Shown here: positions 31,495-43,207 of the stretch, piece by piece | Layout of the letters: the number at the start of each line of letters is the position of its first letter | How positions within the stretch are numbered: the first letter of the stretch is position 1 | Assembly: GCA_036172665.1 (NCBI GenBank) | Contig: CM069871.1 | Location: 60,944,713 to 61,008,712 of the forward strand | Source: Prosopocoilus inquinatus | Lineage: Eukaryota; Arthropoda; Insecta; Coleoptera; Lucanidae | Reading direction: 5' to 3' | Length of the DNA stretch: 64,000 bases | Made by a program: the position numbers and the translations under genes | Notes under the pieces: generated by a model | Database searches by the model: none | What the model was told of the DNA's origin: nothing | Seen by the model: only the letters and a program-made list of their open reading frames with translations

Positions 31495-32407
31495 GTGGTA
31501 TATAAAATGAGGCCAAATAAAATGCAGTCTTGGAAAGCTGACATTTGCAAGTAATATAATCTAACGATGGAACAGATTCAAAGAAATGAAACTTAAGATC
31601 CTTAGAAATGCCTACGATGACACCGCCACCAGTTATATATGTATATTTAAGGCATCGTCATTTCTGTCACATCTGACAACATCATAATTGGGAGGAAATA
31701 ATTCACTATTAGTAATTGAGTTGTTCAGCCAGGATTTAGTAATGATAATAATATCAAAGAAATGCTCACAGGCGTTGAAATAAAATTCATGGGTTTTAGT
31801 GCGTAATCCTCGAGAATTCTGATAATATATTTTTAAATAATTGGGAATTTTGTTGGGCGAATTCAGTTTAAATGATTAGAAGCAGAAACAATAGTTGGCA
31901 CACCATTTTTGTACTTGATTCTCAAATTACTTTCACCGTTCGAGACACGATGCTGTAATTCATTCTTAGTGTGTTTATAAAACTTAATTTGCATGGGAGT
32001 ACTATCAGACGAAATAATGCCATTAATAAATTCTGTAGAATTTTTTAGTTGTGATGCATTCCGCAGGGCCTTTGTAACATTGCCAACTGAGGATAAGCAA
32101 ACTTTGAGAGGACGACAATGATCTTTTTTAGTACCATCAAATTTACCAAGACGCATAGAATAAAAATCTTGATCATTTATATCAAGTTTACGCAAGATTC
32201 TTAGGGATATTAAGGGCATCGATATTTAACTGATCCCTATCACTTGCTACTTGCTCCTCATTTAAACCAAAAATAATGATATTGGATGCACGCCTAGCCC
32301 TTTCTGCTGATTCCTGAGTAATTTTCTTAGGTTCTGACAAGTTGGCTAGAGTAGAATTTTCCAGTCGAGACAATTTAACTTGCAAGTCCGAAACCTCATT
32401 CTCCAAT
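31495..32407 (-). pseudogene. LINE ORF1 C-terminus and endonuclease N-terminus
   Basis: ORF1 part: LENEVSDLQVKLSRLENS coiled coil, ARRASNIIIFGLNEE (RRM-like start), DFYSMRLGKFDGTKKDHCRP, ending NLRIKYKNGVPTIVSASNHL at 31863. ORF2 part: YYQNSRGLRTKTHEFYFNAC (endonuclease Asn box), IIIITKSWLNNSI (Glu position reads Lys), then GGGVIVGISKDLKFHF and ending at SFYIP where the hAT is inserted. A stop breaks ORF2 near 31640, and ORF1 shifts near 32190. Confidence 0.82.
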
Positions 32408-32859
32408 GGGTGGTATGAATAAAAATGAAGTATCTACTAATGCTTGAAGTATTAGCATCTTCTACGTAGTATTTACTCCGATGCTCTAGTATCTACTAAC
32501 TTCCGGTAGCACTTACTTCGTCTTATAAAGACAGTACTTCAAATCGAAGTAAATACTTCTCTAGCTGTAGTATGTGCTTCTGCAGTGTAGTATTTTCTCT
32601 AAAATGTGTAGCATTCTCTCCTACTTCCTTTAAAACATATCGCATGTTTATTAATACGTTAAATTAATAAATTTGCGAAAATTAATTAATTACAGTTATT
32701 AATAATTTTTGTCTATTGATGGTAAATGTAATAAATTTCAATATTTTAATGTAAAAAGATCAAACCTTTGTTATTCCAAATGTCACAATAAGCGTTTCGT
32801 GCAGGAATAAATAGTTGATTGTTAGTTTAAATTTAATAACAATTCTTTTTCTAATATAT

Positions 32860-33120
32860 TGTTACAGCCGTCACGCGCAAACAGATTTATTTTTAGTATC
32901 AGTACGCCACCTTGCATCACATAACATGACCGGAGACTACTCGATCTTTCTATTAAGTTCCAGCAACAGATGTCTCTGCTATATAAGCCGTACGATCCGC
33001 CAGGACTAGTTAGTTATTAAGATAGCCAGCGAAGGGTTGTGTAAATCCACAGCTTATAATGAAAGTGTTCTGAAATTTAACGACTATAATTTGTGAACCC
33101 CCAAATAACAACCAGTAACA
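32860..33120 (+). mobile_element. Solo LTR, 261 bp
   Basis: TGTTACAG...CAGTAACA, flanked by ATAT (32856-32859, 33121-33124). CTATATAAGCC (about 32977) is a plausible TATA box. It is related to the LTRs at 55346-55690 and 58158-58492 (shared TTAACGACTATAATTTGTGA). Confidence 0.82.
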
Positions 33121-33124
33121 ATAT

Positions 33125-34671
33125 GATGGAATAATTCAGAATTCGGAATAAATAAATTCATTATTTATTCTCAAATATTTTTTAATTTTATTGTTTATCC
33201 TGCTTTCCTGAATCCTCCCATTAATTATTATAAATTTTTCGATAATTTTCAACAGGAAAATTATATACTTTTTTAATATTTACTATTTATACATATTAAA
33301 AAGTTCAGTGTCTTATTTATAATAAATCAAGATCAAAATTAACGAACCACTACACAGAGATTTTTTCTTTTCTTATATACACACTCGTTATGTTTACTTT
33401 TGTAAAAAAAATAACATGTCAATGCATTATGTAGAATGGCAATGAGCAACAGATATACATCACAAAAAATTAATAGGCGTTGTTCCTTACATTGTTCCTC
33501 ATAATAAGAGTGCGAATATTCAGTAAGTACACAAAATATCTTCAAATGAATTTTACCAAGCTCCAGAAGTAGAAACGAATTGCTATTAATTTGACTTATT
33601 AATAACTTAAGATTTTTCACAGCTGACTTTTCTTTGATTAGTTCGTAACTTATTTTTTTTCCAGATGGAATATCTTAACAACCTAATGAAAATTTCATAT
33701 ACTGTGAAAATGTTAAAAACCAAAATCCAAAGGAGCGACTTTCTCGAATTACTTAAGATCGCATTACGATTTATAGGTTTACGAAGTAAAAAACAAAAAG
33801 AAATGTCGTTATCATAGAAACCAAAATTATCAAGTGATACATATTCAAACTCACAATGATCTGTAAATTCCAAGTATATAAAAATATATAGCTTATTCCA
33901 TTTAAAATAAGAAAGTTGATGTCACTTCCGGCGAAACCAGAAGTCGTACGGTAGCCAATGCTACGTCAGAAAATTCAGCTTTTTATTTAATTTCCGGTTC
34001 CCGAATTTTATGTAACACATAAAAATTCTAGAAGAGTGAACACATAGCGTGACATCCTATATTGTGTATTCGACATGGCTTTTTTACATTTTTTTTCTTA
34101 TTTTGATCTCCACTATCACCTACCAAACGATGTACAAGTTTCTTATTATCACCCTGTATAAATGTGGATTGTTACCTAGACAACATCGTAGCTGAAGATG
34201 TCAATCCTTTCTACGTTGATGGATAGATTACCGAGTATTTGATTTCTATTGATACTCCATTAATCGAATGACCAACAGTTCCAACGCAACTTTCATAGAA
34301 CAATACGGCTAATAATAGAAATTCTCTTATAATCTTACAAAAGAAAATTAATTAAACAAAAAAGAAATAATGAGTTTTCAAAAAAAAAAAAATTAAATTG
34401 ATCTCCGCCGCGTTCAACACTTTCTTGCTACAACGTAATTAGCATTCATTATATTATACGGACTATAGTTATGTATGTATTGTGGCATATTTTATCTTGC
34501 ACCCGGTATAGAAATGATAAGTTCAGGCTTTGTATAACTAGATTTATGGTAATTATTTTACACATTTATACTTATCTAAATATTTTGTAATGCAGTGTAA
34601 TTTCTTTTGTCATAATAAATTTTTCTATTAGGCATCTGTGCCATTCTTCGCAAATGCTACGAATCGAAGTA
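33125..34671. other. Interior of long-TIR element, nothing recognised
   Basis: AT-rich. Two minus-strand open stretches (33339-33620, 33607-33873) show no known domain. If the element ever had its own transposase, its remains would be expected here, but I see no motif. Confidence 0.5.
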
Positions 34672-34728
34672 TAGTTTGTCCAACGTTATTTGGAATATAC
34701 GGTCGTTAGGACTATGCTACGTACCTGT

Positions 34729-36317
34729 ACAGGTGACGCAGGTGATCGCCGTGACGAACGTTTCGGCGTTGCCGGCCAGCCCCAGTGGGATAGGGTGGGT
34801 AAAACAAAACAAAAATATACTAGCTCTGAACAAACAAACAATAAAACAAAATAAAGGCGCCACTTAATTTCTTTTGGGCTGAAAGGAACCGCGGGGAAAA
34901 TTAAGAAAAACCACGTCTCATCCAAGATACGTTTTTAATACAGTTTTATTCACACAAAACAAATAATAAAGTTGACATTAAAACTGAGTCAAAAATCGAT
35001 AAATAAAACAAAATATCTAAGCTCTAATAAAAGCCGCAACCGCGCTTAAAATGTAAACACCAAACTCTTCAAATAAACTAACCGGAACGGTGCGCAAAAA
35101 AAAAGATAGCAGACAGCAACTTTAAAACGTATCACAACGCAGTGTGAAGCTACATGCCGTTTTCCGGTAGCAATGTACGTAAAATGAAATAATAAACAGG
35201 CCAACCTTATCCCTGCGCATATCGCACGTCGGTCGGAGTGTTGATCAGCTCCAAGGTGTCCGCCGGGACTCACGAGATCGTGCCGAAGCGGGGAATGGCC
35301 AACAAAATCAGACGCTCTTGCCGAAAGCGGCACCGAGGTGAGGAAACCCCTTAACTAAAGCCTGTTAGGAAGAAAGATACGCGATAGAAAGTGTCGAAGC
35401 GATACAGAACAACCAACGACTCACCTGTTCGCAGAACTGCTTGGAAGGGAACAGGCGTAGACAATACGAATGTATTATTTCTCTTCACGTGCAACGGGAT
35501 ATAATCAGCCAAGAAAAGCTGTTATTGCCTTCACCCACCATCAATTTTTGGGCGAAAACGTACACAAAGGAAAGCACAACGACACGAAACGGGTTGTTAC
35601 ACCGAGAAGAACGAGAATCATTCTGTTCTGACAAAATCGCTTCGCACCGACGAACGGAAAGAGATGGGGTTAAAACAAAAAGAGATAGTGTGCCTCCGCC
35701 AACCGTGACAGAATCTTACGTCAACGAGGACCAATGGGCTTAAAGACCAGGGTTCAATTTCTGTGTAGCTAACGTGGGAAAGGAATCGCTGATTTCACAA
35801 TATGATGCAATAATGCGTAAATCAAAAAGGCTAAATAAGAATCTATGCGACCGGAGAATTTAACTTTCGCAACCCAAACTTTTCCTTATCCTAACTTTTA
35901 CAGGAAAACGAATAACATGGGGAAATACTTTGAAAGCAAATCAACGGAGCGCAAAGAATTTGTCGGGCGGTCTGTGAAAATAATTTCACGGGGAACAATA
36001 TACAGGGTGATTCGGGGTGGGACAGAAATTGAACGGTAACAACTAGTTCACTTTAAGGGTCGTTTATGGCACCAGAAGCACCCCCTGCAGTAAATGCGGC
36101 ACGCGCTAACAGAAACTTGCAGATCCGTACTTTAAATTTTACGATGTAATTTCTTAAATTATCAGATATTAAAAACTGTGAATTAGATTTATAGATATAA
36201 AGGCAATATTAAATGAAATAAAAAACAAACGTAATTTTCATAGCGTACCTACATAATTTAATTTCAAGCATTATGTATACAAACAGTTATAACAAATTCA
36301 ATAACAATTTTATATTA
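34729..36317. other. Unassigned left half of the mariner-type element
   Basis: No transposase sequence. The block 34862-34930 (AACCGCGGGGAAAATTAAGA) resembles 44130-44200 (AACCGCGGAAAAAATTAAGA), so a dispersed repeat of unknown class is present at both places. Open stretches at 35046-35333 and 35441-35743 have no known domain. Confidence 0.5.
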
Positions 36318-37705
36318 TTACGTTTCACTCATTTCATTCTCACTATATTCGGTACTACTATCGTCCCCTAAATGTATTATGAAGTCTTCAACAAATTCTG
36401 ATCAGTAGTTGTCTTCTACTTTTACTACGTGTTGAATACACTTGGCCCACATTTCTGCACCGATTTTATTAACTTCCTCTTTTATTAATTCAAGTACTCC
36501 ATTACTAAATTGAGGATTTTTTGTTATTTTTCCTTATATTACATTTCAAGTTGGCCCAAATCAATTCTATAGGATTTAAAATGCAGTGATATGGAGGTAG
36601 TCTGATAACTTGATGTCCATATTCCTTAGCCAAAGTATCGATTGCATAATCTTTTTTGAACGCAAAAGCCTTAACAATTTCTAAAAGTTGTTTTCTTGTA
36701 TAATTTTCTTCAAAAAATATATCCTTTTCATAAAGATATTCCATAATTTCACCTTTTCTAGAGTTAGAGCAAGGTATTTTTTCATTTTGTATAGAATGAT
36801 AGCTTGCGTTGTCCATAATTATAACACTGTTGGGAACAATATTTGGAATGAAACTGTCCTTAAACCATTTATAGAAAAGATCTCCCGTCATGTCTTCATG
36901 GTAATCGAGTTTCGCATCTGAGATATTTTTAGCTGATAATAGTAATCCATTCGGCACCCAACCGTATTCCGATCCCGCATGCAGAATAATAATTCGTTTT
37001 CCTTTTGAAACTGGAACATACAATCTGCATCTTTCTGAATGATCTGTCCAACTTTTTTTCAATACATCGTGACTATCAAACCACGTTTCATCGAGAAAAT
37101 AAAACGGTTTCCCTTCATCTCGAAGTCTCTTCACTTCCTTTAAATAATTATACCGCCACTCGCTTATTTAAAGAGATTCCATAATAACCTGTCTTTTATT
37201 TATCGTATATACTGTAGGTAAAGCCAATCTTCCGTAAAAATGATCTTATGGTCTCTTTTGCGCAGTGAATGCCAATACGCTCATCTGTAAGAATTTTTTC
37301 CTGTAAACCTCTTAGAGTTGGTACCAATTTTGCTTTGTACATGTCAGAAATAAATATTCTCACTACATGAGCATGCTTCTCAATAACTAAGCTACGAAGA
37401 ACACCTTTATCAAGCCTAGTTTTCCTATAATGAATGCCTTCATTAAGAATTCTCCATACAGAAGTGCAAGGAACACCTGTCATTTGAGATGTTTTTTTTA
37501 TAGTAGCTTTGCCGTTTTCTGTATCTCTCAGATACTTAAATACATTCAAAACGATACGTTTAGCTTCTACTGGTAAATGAAGGTTCTGTCGAGCACTACT
37601 ATTTCCTCTATGATTATCCTCTGAGACGGCAAGTTCATCTTGTAATATCTCCTCTTCATGAATTTCCATATTATCACTATCACAGTGATCCCAAGGACGC
37701 CACAT
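36318..37705 (-). pseudogene. IS630/Tc1-mariner transposase with ~81-residue D-E spacing
   Basis: N-terminal helix-turn-helix (NVFKYLRDTENGKATIKKTS, CTSVWRILNEG), then the catalytic domain: FLDETWFDSHD (first Asp), SVIIMDNASYHSIQ (second Asp) and LPPYHCILNPIELIW (Glu). About 81 residues separate the second Asp from the Glu, far more than the 34-39 of classic Tc1/mariner, and consistent with the long-spacer groups described as DD82E. The C-terminus continues past 36505 in another frame (EEVNKIGAEMWAKC) to an acidic end at 36320. Lesions: frameshift near 37193, stop near 37160, frameshift near 36515, TGA near 36398. Confidence 0.87.
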
Positions 37706-38394
37706 CTTTTTATTTCAGCACTTATACGACTAAACACAAGACTAGTTGAATAACGATGTTCACTTCAGAATGATGTTTATTACTGAGGTTATTCTTAATG
37801 GAAATATATTTATATAGCAAACAGCAATCAAATATAGATAAGTAATACTTCCAAGGAATTACAAATAATCCGCGCATTAAGGTGAAAGCGCTAATTTCGC
37901 CAAAGCGTATAAGTACCATTTGCTTGAATTTAACATTACTTAGAAGAGCTGTGGCCCTAACAAATTTCTTGAATACGGCTACTATACGACGAACGTAGTA
38001 ATCGCATTTTTATACTTCCACAGCTTAATAATTTTACAGCCTTACCTGCCAAACCTATCGTAAGGTAAATTTGTTTTAACGACCGTATTATCCAAATAGC
38101 GTTGGCCAAACTATACGCAAGCTGAAGCTGCGATGGGACCAGCTTCGCTGAAACTGAAGCAAATACTACAATTTTGAATTAAAACTGAAGCATTTAGTAG
38201 CCGAAGTAAATACTTCAGAGTGAAGTAAACACTTCGATAATTTCCACACGAATGCTATTTGATGTAGTATCTTCCGGAACATAACAGTACTTACTTCAGA
38301 GTGTAGCATCTTCTTAAAAACTGAAGTAAATACTACGAAGAAGATACTTCAAGCTGTAGCATTAGCATTTACTTCGTTTTTATTCATACCACCA

Positions 38395-38690
38395 AATGTT
38401 TTAATGCGCTCTGTGATTATTTTAAATTCATTCTGTATAATTTCCTTCACCTCGCTTTTAATTTCAGTTTTAAAAATATCAAATTGTTGTTTAATGACGA
38501 AGCAGAGAGCTGATCATGGGTGGGTGAGGGAGAATTACACCTTTGACATAACCAGAATGATAACTGAATAAATACAGTTAATTCAGCATTCGGCAGAGGT
38601 ACACATTTTATGTGTGCATGTTTTTTACATAATCCTGAACATTTAAGAGCCCGTTTCAGTCGCCATCATTATGCCACTTTCCTAGTTCAA
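38395..38690 (-). pseudogene. LINE ORF1 N-terminus, PHD-like zinc finger
   Basis: Minus-strand LKCSGLCKKHAHIKC, then FWLCQRCNSP, giving a Cys-x3-Cys...His-x2-Cys...Cys-x2-Cys pattern like the PHD-type finger of some LINE ORF1 proteins. Next, after a frame change, KTEIKSEVKEIIQNEFKI, a coiled coil that continues into LENEVSDLQ across the long-TIR insertion. The upstream frame is closed by a stop just before the finger, so the true 5' end is not defined. Confidence 0.7.
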
Positions 38691-38700
38691 GAATTACGCT

Positions 38701-41700
38701 AAAACTACTGATCTGATCATCGAATAGTTTTAACATTTTCGTTTTGTTTTTTAATAAGGAATTTCGGAAAGTCATTTTTAATATTTTCTAATAATTTTTA
38801 TAATTTTTATTACTTATAGAAGTCTAGCAACTAATTTTATGAAGATCTGCAGCAACAGAAACTTAATGAAGGCCATAATATTTAAATAAAACATGAATTA
38901 CGAAATTTTATAATTATTAGTTGCAAACTGCTGCCCTCTATCGAAAGCAATCGGAGATGCCATAGAAGGCGGGGCTTTTTTTATTTTACATTTTTCGGCT
39001 GGGGAATTTCCGATATGCCTAAAATTCTTTGACCTGGGGGCTCGTTCAGAAACTGAAAAAAAGCGCACTTTTTTGTGTATTTTTTTTTCGTTCTAAACGC
39101 CCAAAGTGCTCTTTCGTTACAGTTTTTGAACGCAACAGTATTGTATAAGTAAACTGAGTGGTACTTATATTTGAAAGACAATCCTTTGCATGTGATCTCG
39201 AGACAACCGGAAGGCGCGAGCAGTCATATTTACCACGATGTTTATATTTTTACTCTTTTGAAGTCATGTTAGCTTCCAATAAATTAAGGAAACAAACAAA
39301 TATTCAGTAACGGTGTTTTCTTTATTTTAATTGTATACAATGAACGGCAAAAAGTTACACCATTTGGGAAAATTTTTTGCAGTTTAAAAAATTTGTGCCA
39401 ATAGTTGTATGTTTTGTGTATGTTCGATAACCAAATATAAATAGGACAGAAACAGTGAGCAGCTTTTAGTGTGGCTCAAAAAGGTACCTATTTAAAATTC
39501 GAAAAAAAAAATAATAATAATATGGTTCCAATAGGTTTTTACAAAAGGCGTTTATGATAATTGGAGCGGTATATACCGGTTAATCTATTGTCTCACTCTT
39601 ACTTGCATTAAACGCATTCATTTTATCTTACTTTTCTACCCCAATCCATAGAGCTCTCCAATTATCGTAAACGCCTAAAATTTGTCGCTTGCTCCTCTGA
39701 CAAAATAGACAAGATTTTTCATTTTCTAGTTAGAAGCGGCAATTGGGCGTTTGGTATTTAGCTCTTGCAAGTGATTAGTTTATTCATTTATTCAGCTATA
39801 AGAGAATGTTTTTTATATTCATAAGAAATATTTAAACAAATAAAATTTGCTCTTGGGTTCTGTTACATGCACGAGAAAATTTGAGACAATTTTTCACAAG
39901 GCGTTTTCTTTATAACATTTTGTCTCATCACTTAATTTCCTGATAACATTTTTCTAGTAATCCCAATCTGGCATAAGCAGACCGAATTTTTTATTTTGGG
40001 CCAGTTTAATATCTGTACAACTTATGAAATCGACATTAGTACAAATAGTGGCTACCACGTATTGCACCTACAGTGAACGCCAAAATGTCGGCATCAAATG
40101 GGAAAAATCTTTATTTTTGATTTCTTTGAGGAAACTTTTTAAGGCAATAATTTCTACTTGTCTGAAAACCTTTTTAACTCCTAACAGATATACCGAGTGA
40201 TTTTATTCGAAATTAATCTATATTTCAACGAGACTTTTTTAACGTAAGTTAGTTTCAACTTATTTTTTTAATAATCCGTTAAAATTCAATTTTTCAACTT
40301 TTAGAATATTCTAAAAATTTCAGGTACTAAATCTTAATTACAATATTTAATATTTTTAGGGCGGAAACTACCAAAATTTATAATTTGAAAAAATAAGAAC
40401 GATTAAGTATTGCTTCATTATTTACCAAAAAGTATTATTTTTGCATATTTTTTCCGCGTCTGATGCAAGGTGCCTTTTATAATTATTATAAATAATTAAT
40501 ATATATTTAAATATCTCTCTATTCCCGTTTATGAATTAATTTCGCAATGACCTTGTACTTAAACAGAATTTGAGGGCTTTTTTAATAATAGGATTTCAAT
40601 TAAATTATAAAAATATAAAACTACTTTCTTTCAATAGCAAACGTTAAAGTTTGCTTTGTCCAACTCAAAACAGTCGATAAAACAGAATTTTAACCGCAAA
40701 AGTAAATAAAATAATAATTTTTAACAATTTAACAACAATCCACACTAATTACTGGGATCATGATCACACAATTGTACCGTCTTGTTTAACAAATAACTAC
40801 CTACTTTTTGTTTTTTTTGTTGCGTATTGTAATGTGGTTTGAAATTAAAGTCGTTTTATGAAAATGCCTTTTAGTAATTTCATTTGAATAATTCATGGCC
40901 GTCTTATATTCTCCCTGATTAATTGACTGAACAGGTAAATTAAATATGGACAAAAACATTTAGGCAGCTATAAAATATTTTTTACAGAATTTTTGTGAAA
41001 TTCATTCATTCAAATGTCATTAACAGGGACAGATTAGAGTTTTTAGATGTCATTTAAATGGATATTAGTTATGAATAAAAATATTTTTCTTAAAGTGTAC
41101 CTTGCTTCGAAAACGTAAAAATTATGTAAAAATATATATATTATTTTTGCTGAATAATAAAATATCTGAAGCAACAATTAATATTTTTCATTATTTAGCA
41201 ATTGCTCCGCGTCCCGTTACTCTTAATTTCCTTTTAACAAAACTGCCATGTCTTTGTCGGATTAAATTAAATTTATTTAACTTAGAAAGAAGATAAAAGA
41301 CCGGATTTAAACATGTTTATTTACCAGATTAACTATTATGTTTCGTTTCATTTTTGAATACATATTTCTCCCTCTCTGTAATAAATTTTAAATTTTCACG
41401 GTAAAACTCAAGGTAAAGCCGTTGGTAAAACTGCAAAAATTCTGAAAATCGTACGATTTTCAACGATAGCACACGATGAATCTATTTCGCGTGATTTGGC
41501 TCCACCTTGTAGCCCCGCCTTCTGTGTGTTACGTCCTGCACCCTTGCCCCGCGAGAGATGGTTAAGTGATTGTCAAACGGCCCCTTAATGGATGGTGTAG
41601 TAGGTGGGACAGCAGAATCACAAAATAAACAATTTGGCATAGTGAGATTGTCAGCGAGAATACGCAACAGCGTAATTCAGAAAGTATAAGTGCCAGCACT

Positions 41701-42339
41701 TATTTTAATTTATAACCGGGAAAAACTGCCCAGATGACTCGGACTATGGAGTTTAACCACTTAGATATAAATGCCTAAGCTTGGAGAAACATGCCAGCAG
41801 GAAGATAAAAATATGCGCACACATAAGCGAAAAAGTTACTTTACAATATGTTTCAAATCTTGCATAAAAAGTGGCCTCCTAATGACAGAAAAACAAGAAA
41901 TATACGAGAACAACGACCAGCACACGTACACGCACGAACACGCGACAACAACAAAGAATAAAACATGGTATTGCCAAGGTTGGTAGAGCTGGACTGTATA
42001 TTACAAGGTTACCTTGATCAACGAAGGGGGCAGAGGGTGTGTATCTCGTTACGTCACGTCACGTGATAAATTCCATTGAGCACATTAACGAGATTTTTGC
42101 GTTATTTGATAATAGGACCACACAATTGATTCCATTTTTAGTGAATTAGATGAAAGTTTAGGACAGAGATTAAAACTCACCCTATTTACTTCACTGTGAT
42201 GGATAGAAGTTTCGTGTGACGTTATGAGTTACTTTTGTGGGGAGGAAATTTCAAACTGCGTATTAAATGGGAACGAGACAACCTGCTAGATACAATATTA
42301 GTTTTACCAACCTTGAGTATTGCTATTTCGTAGACGATA
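38701..42339. other. ADGB: AT-rich remainder of androglobin intron 3
   Basis: No coding similarity recognised. A short inverted-repeat element lies at 39545-39676. The rest shows only AT-rich runs and short chance open frames. Confidence 0.6.
39545..39676. mobile_element. Small MITE, ~132 bp
   Basis: Inverted ends AGGCGTTTATGATAATTGGA (left) and the reverse of AGGCGTTTACGATAATTGGA (right), one mismatch in 20. No coding capacity. Confidence 0.75.
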
Positions 42340-42570
42340 GGTGCTTTCTTTCACTCACAAAATCGTAATCCAATCGTGTTTTGATTCAAAAACAGACATT
42401 CTTTTCTTTGAATCTCTCTATTTTTAAAACTTGTTTGTATTGAATTATGGTTATTTACAAATGAACTGTAAATCAAAAATTCAAATCAGGCGTTTTGTTG
42501 CAACAACTACGAAATTCAGGTCCAAACTATTCGAAACACGATTCAAACTTTTAAACGAAAGAAAGCACCT
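42340..42570. mobile_element. MITE of the GTGCTTTCTTTC family, copy 1
   Basis: The ends are inverted AGGTGCTTTCTTTC. Subterminal AAAGTTTGAATC(G/T)TGTTTCGAATAGTTT occurs in the inner right end. Two relatives lie at 56609-56901 and 57005-57273. It sits about 100 bp from the androglobin exon 3 donor. Confidence 0.75.
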
Positions 42571-42670
42571 GATATGGAGGCTTGAAAAATGGCGAATCTG
42601 CCGTTGTGTTTCCGAACCCTCTCCGCCATATTTGTTAAATGTCACTCAAATCTAGGGACCCTAGGTTTAC

Positions 42671-42938
42671 CTGAGCGATTAAATTTCGGCGAGTGCGCCC
42701 CCTTTCCGGCTTTGCAGAGCGAGTAGATGTGGTGCCAAGGTTTCCAGGGTTCCTTGCCCGTGTTGGGAAAGTAACCGGAAGTGACGGATTCGACGGGCCA
42801 AGGATTCGCCAAGCTCATGTACTCCAGAATGCCGATCGTCGAGATGAAGGACCGCATGAATTCGCTGTGCATGACGTTCTTGCTTCCATCTTTGAGACCG
42901 GCGAAGTCAATAACGCCTTGCGTGATTACAAAATCAAC
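42671..42938 (-). CDS. ADGB: Androglobin exon 3
   Basis: 268 bp. The acceptor TCTTCCAG ends at 42939 and the donor GTAAAC begins at 42670. The exon starts in phase 0 with VDFVITQGVIDFAGLKDG and ends after one base of the Gly codon completed by exon 4. The segments SEFMRSFISTIGILEYMSLA and EPWKPWHHIYSLCKAGKG are strongly like vertebrate androglobin (SELMRWIIS..., PWKPWEHIYSLCKAVKG), at the same distance from the exon 4 WMGCWRK motif. This is the start of the calpain-like domain. The following intron of 21,570 bp is the longest feature in the window. Confidence 0.88.
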
Positions 42939-42993
42939 CTGGAAGACTTTGAAATGAGGAAAAAAAAAGAAGATAAATGGGGAGCGTCCTCAC

Positions 42994-43146
42994 ATCCGGA
43001 TAAACATCTACCAGACGTTTCCATTCATTTACGTTGACTATGCTAGAAGGCAAGAGTACAATCTGCTCGTCTGTGAAATAGGTTTTCTCCGGGGACATTT
43101 GGGTTTCGGGGGGGACACTTTGTTTGCGTGCGTCGCCCTTCTTTTC
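42994..43146 (-). CDS. ADGB: Androglobin exon 2
   Basis: 153 bp, 51 codons, phase 0 at both ends. Acceptor TCCTTACAG before 43146, donor GTGAGG at 42993. Contains YFTDEQIVLLPSSIVNVNEW followed by KR, corresponding to the FFEDPEG.IELP.SLKIYSWKRP stretch of androglobin. The 55-bp intron 2 (42939-42993) has a clear pyrimidine tract. The N-terminal half is basic and Pro-rich. Confidence 0.85.
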
Positions 43147-43207
43147 CTGTAAGGACATGTTTGTTCAGAGGTTGAGAGATGTGATTTCGGAATTGCGCGC
43201 TTGCAAC

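Larger units (their letters stand above)
34672..38113 (-). mobile_element. Tc1/mariner-type (IS630) element, 3442 bp
   Basis: Imperfect inverted repeats of about 37 bp, starting TAGTTTG(G/T)CCAACG(C/T)TATT. TA target duplication at 34670-34671 and 38114-38115. It carries a broken DDE transposase at the right end. The left half (about 34730-36310) is non-coding or a further unrecognised insert. Confidence 0.8.
32408..38394. mobile_element. Long-TIR DNA element of unclear superfamily, 5987 bp
   Basis: Ends (G/T)GGTGGTATGAATAAAAA in inverted orientation, flanked by AAT (32405-32407, 38395-38397). Removing it restores the LINE ORF1 frame (ATT AAA ACA TTG GAG AAT). About 200-270 bp inside each end is crowded with GAAGTA/TACTTC words, more than ten per side. 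No transposase of its own is recognised; interior features are a solo LTR and a nested Tc1/mariner-type element. A 3-bp duplication excludes standard Tc1 and hAT insertion. Confidence 0.75.
21247..38700 (-). mobile_element. APE-type LINE (CR1/jockey-like), interrupted by four insertions
   Basis: One minus-strand LINE copy, collinear when the inserts are skipped: ORF1 N-terminus with a zinc finger (38395-38690), rest of ORF1 and endonuclease N-terminus (31495-32407), endonuclease C-terminus and RT N-terminus (26022-26563 and 24772-25593), RT catalytic region (21247-21857). The 3' end is an ATT-rich microsatellite (about 21247-21275), as in CR1-like elements. Inserts: gypsy copy 2, a 421-bp hAT relic, a 4.9-kb hAT, and a 6-kb long-TIR element. 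The LINE itself carries stops and small frameshifts and is dead. It sits about 150 bp from the androglobin exon 4 acceptor. Confidence 0.85.

Noticed and set aside
34741..34804. A possible plus-strand exon (GC-rich, acceptor-like CTGTACAG and donor-like GTGGGT)
   Set aside because: Only ~63 bp, no recognisable protein, lies inside a transposon, and no partner exon is visible.
35441..35743. A 100-codon plus-strand frame
   Set aside because: Basic, low-information sequence without motifs in the non-coding half of a mariner-type element.
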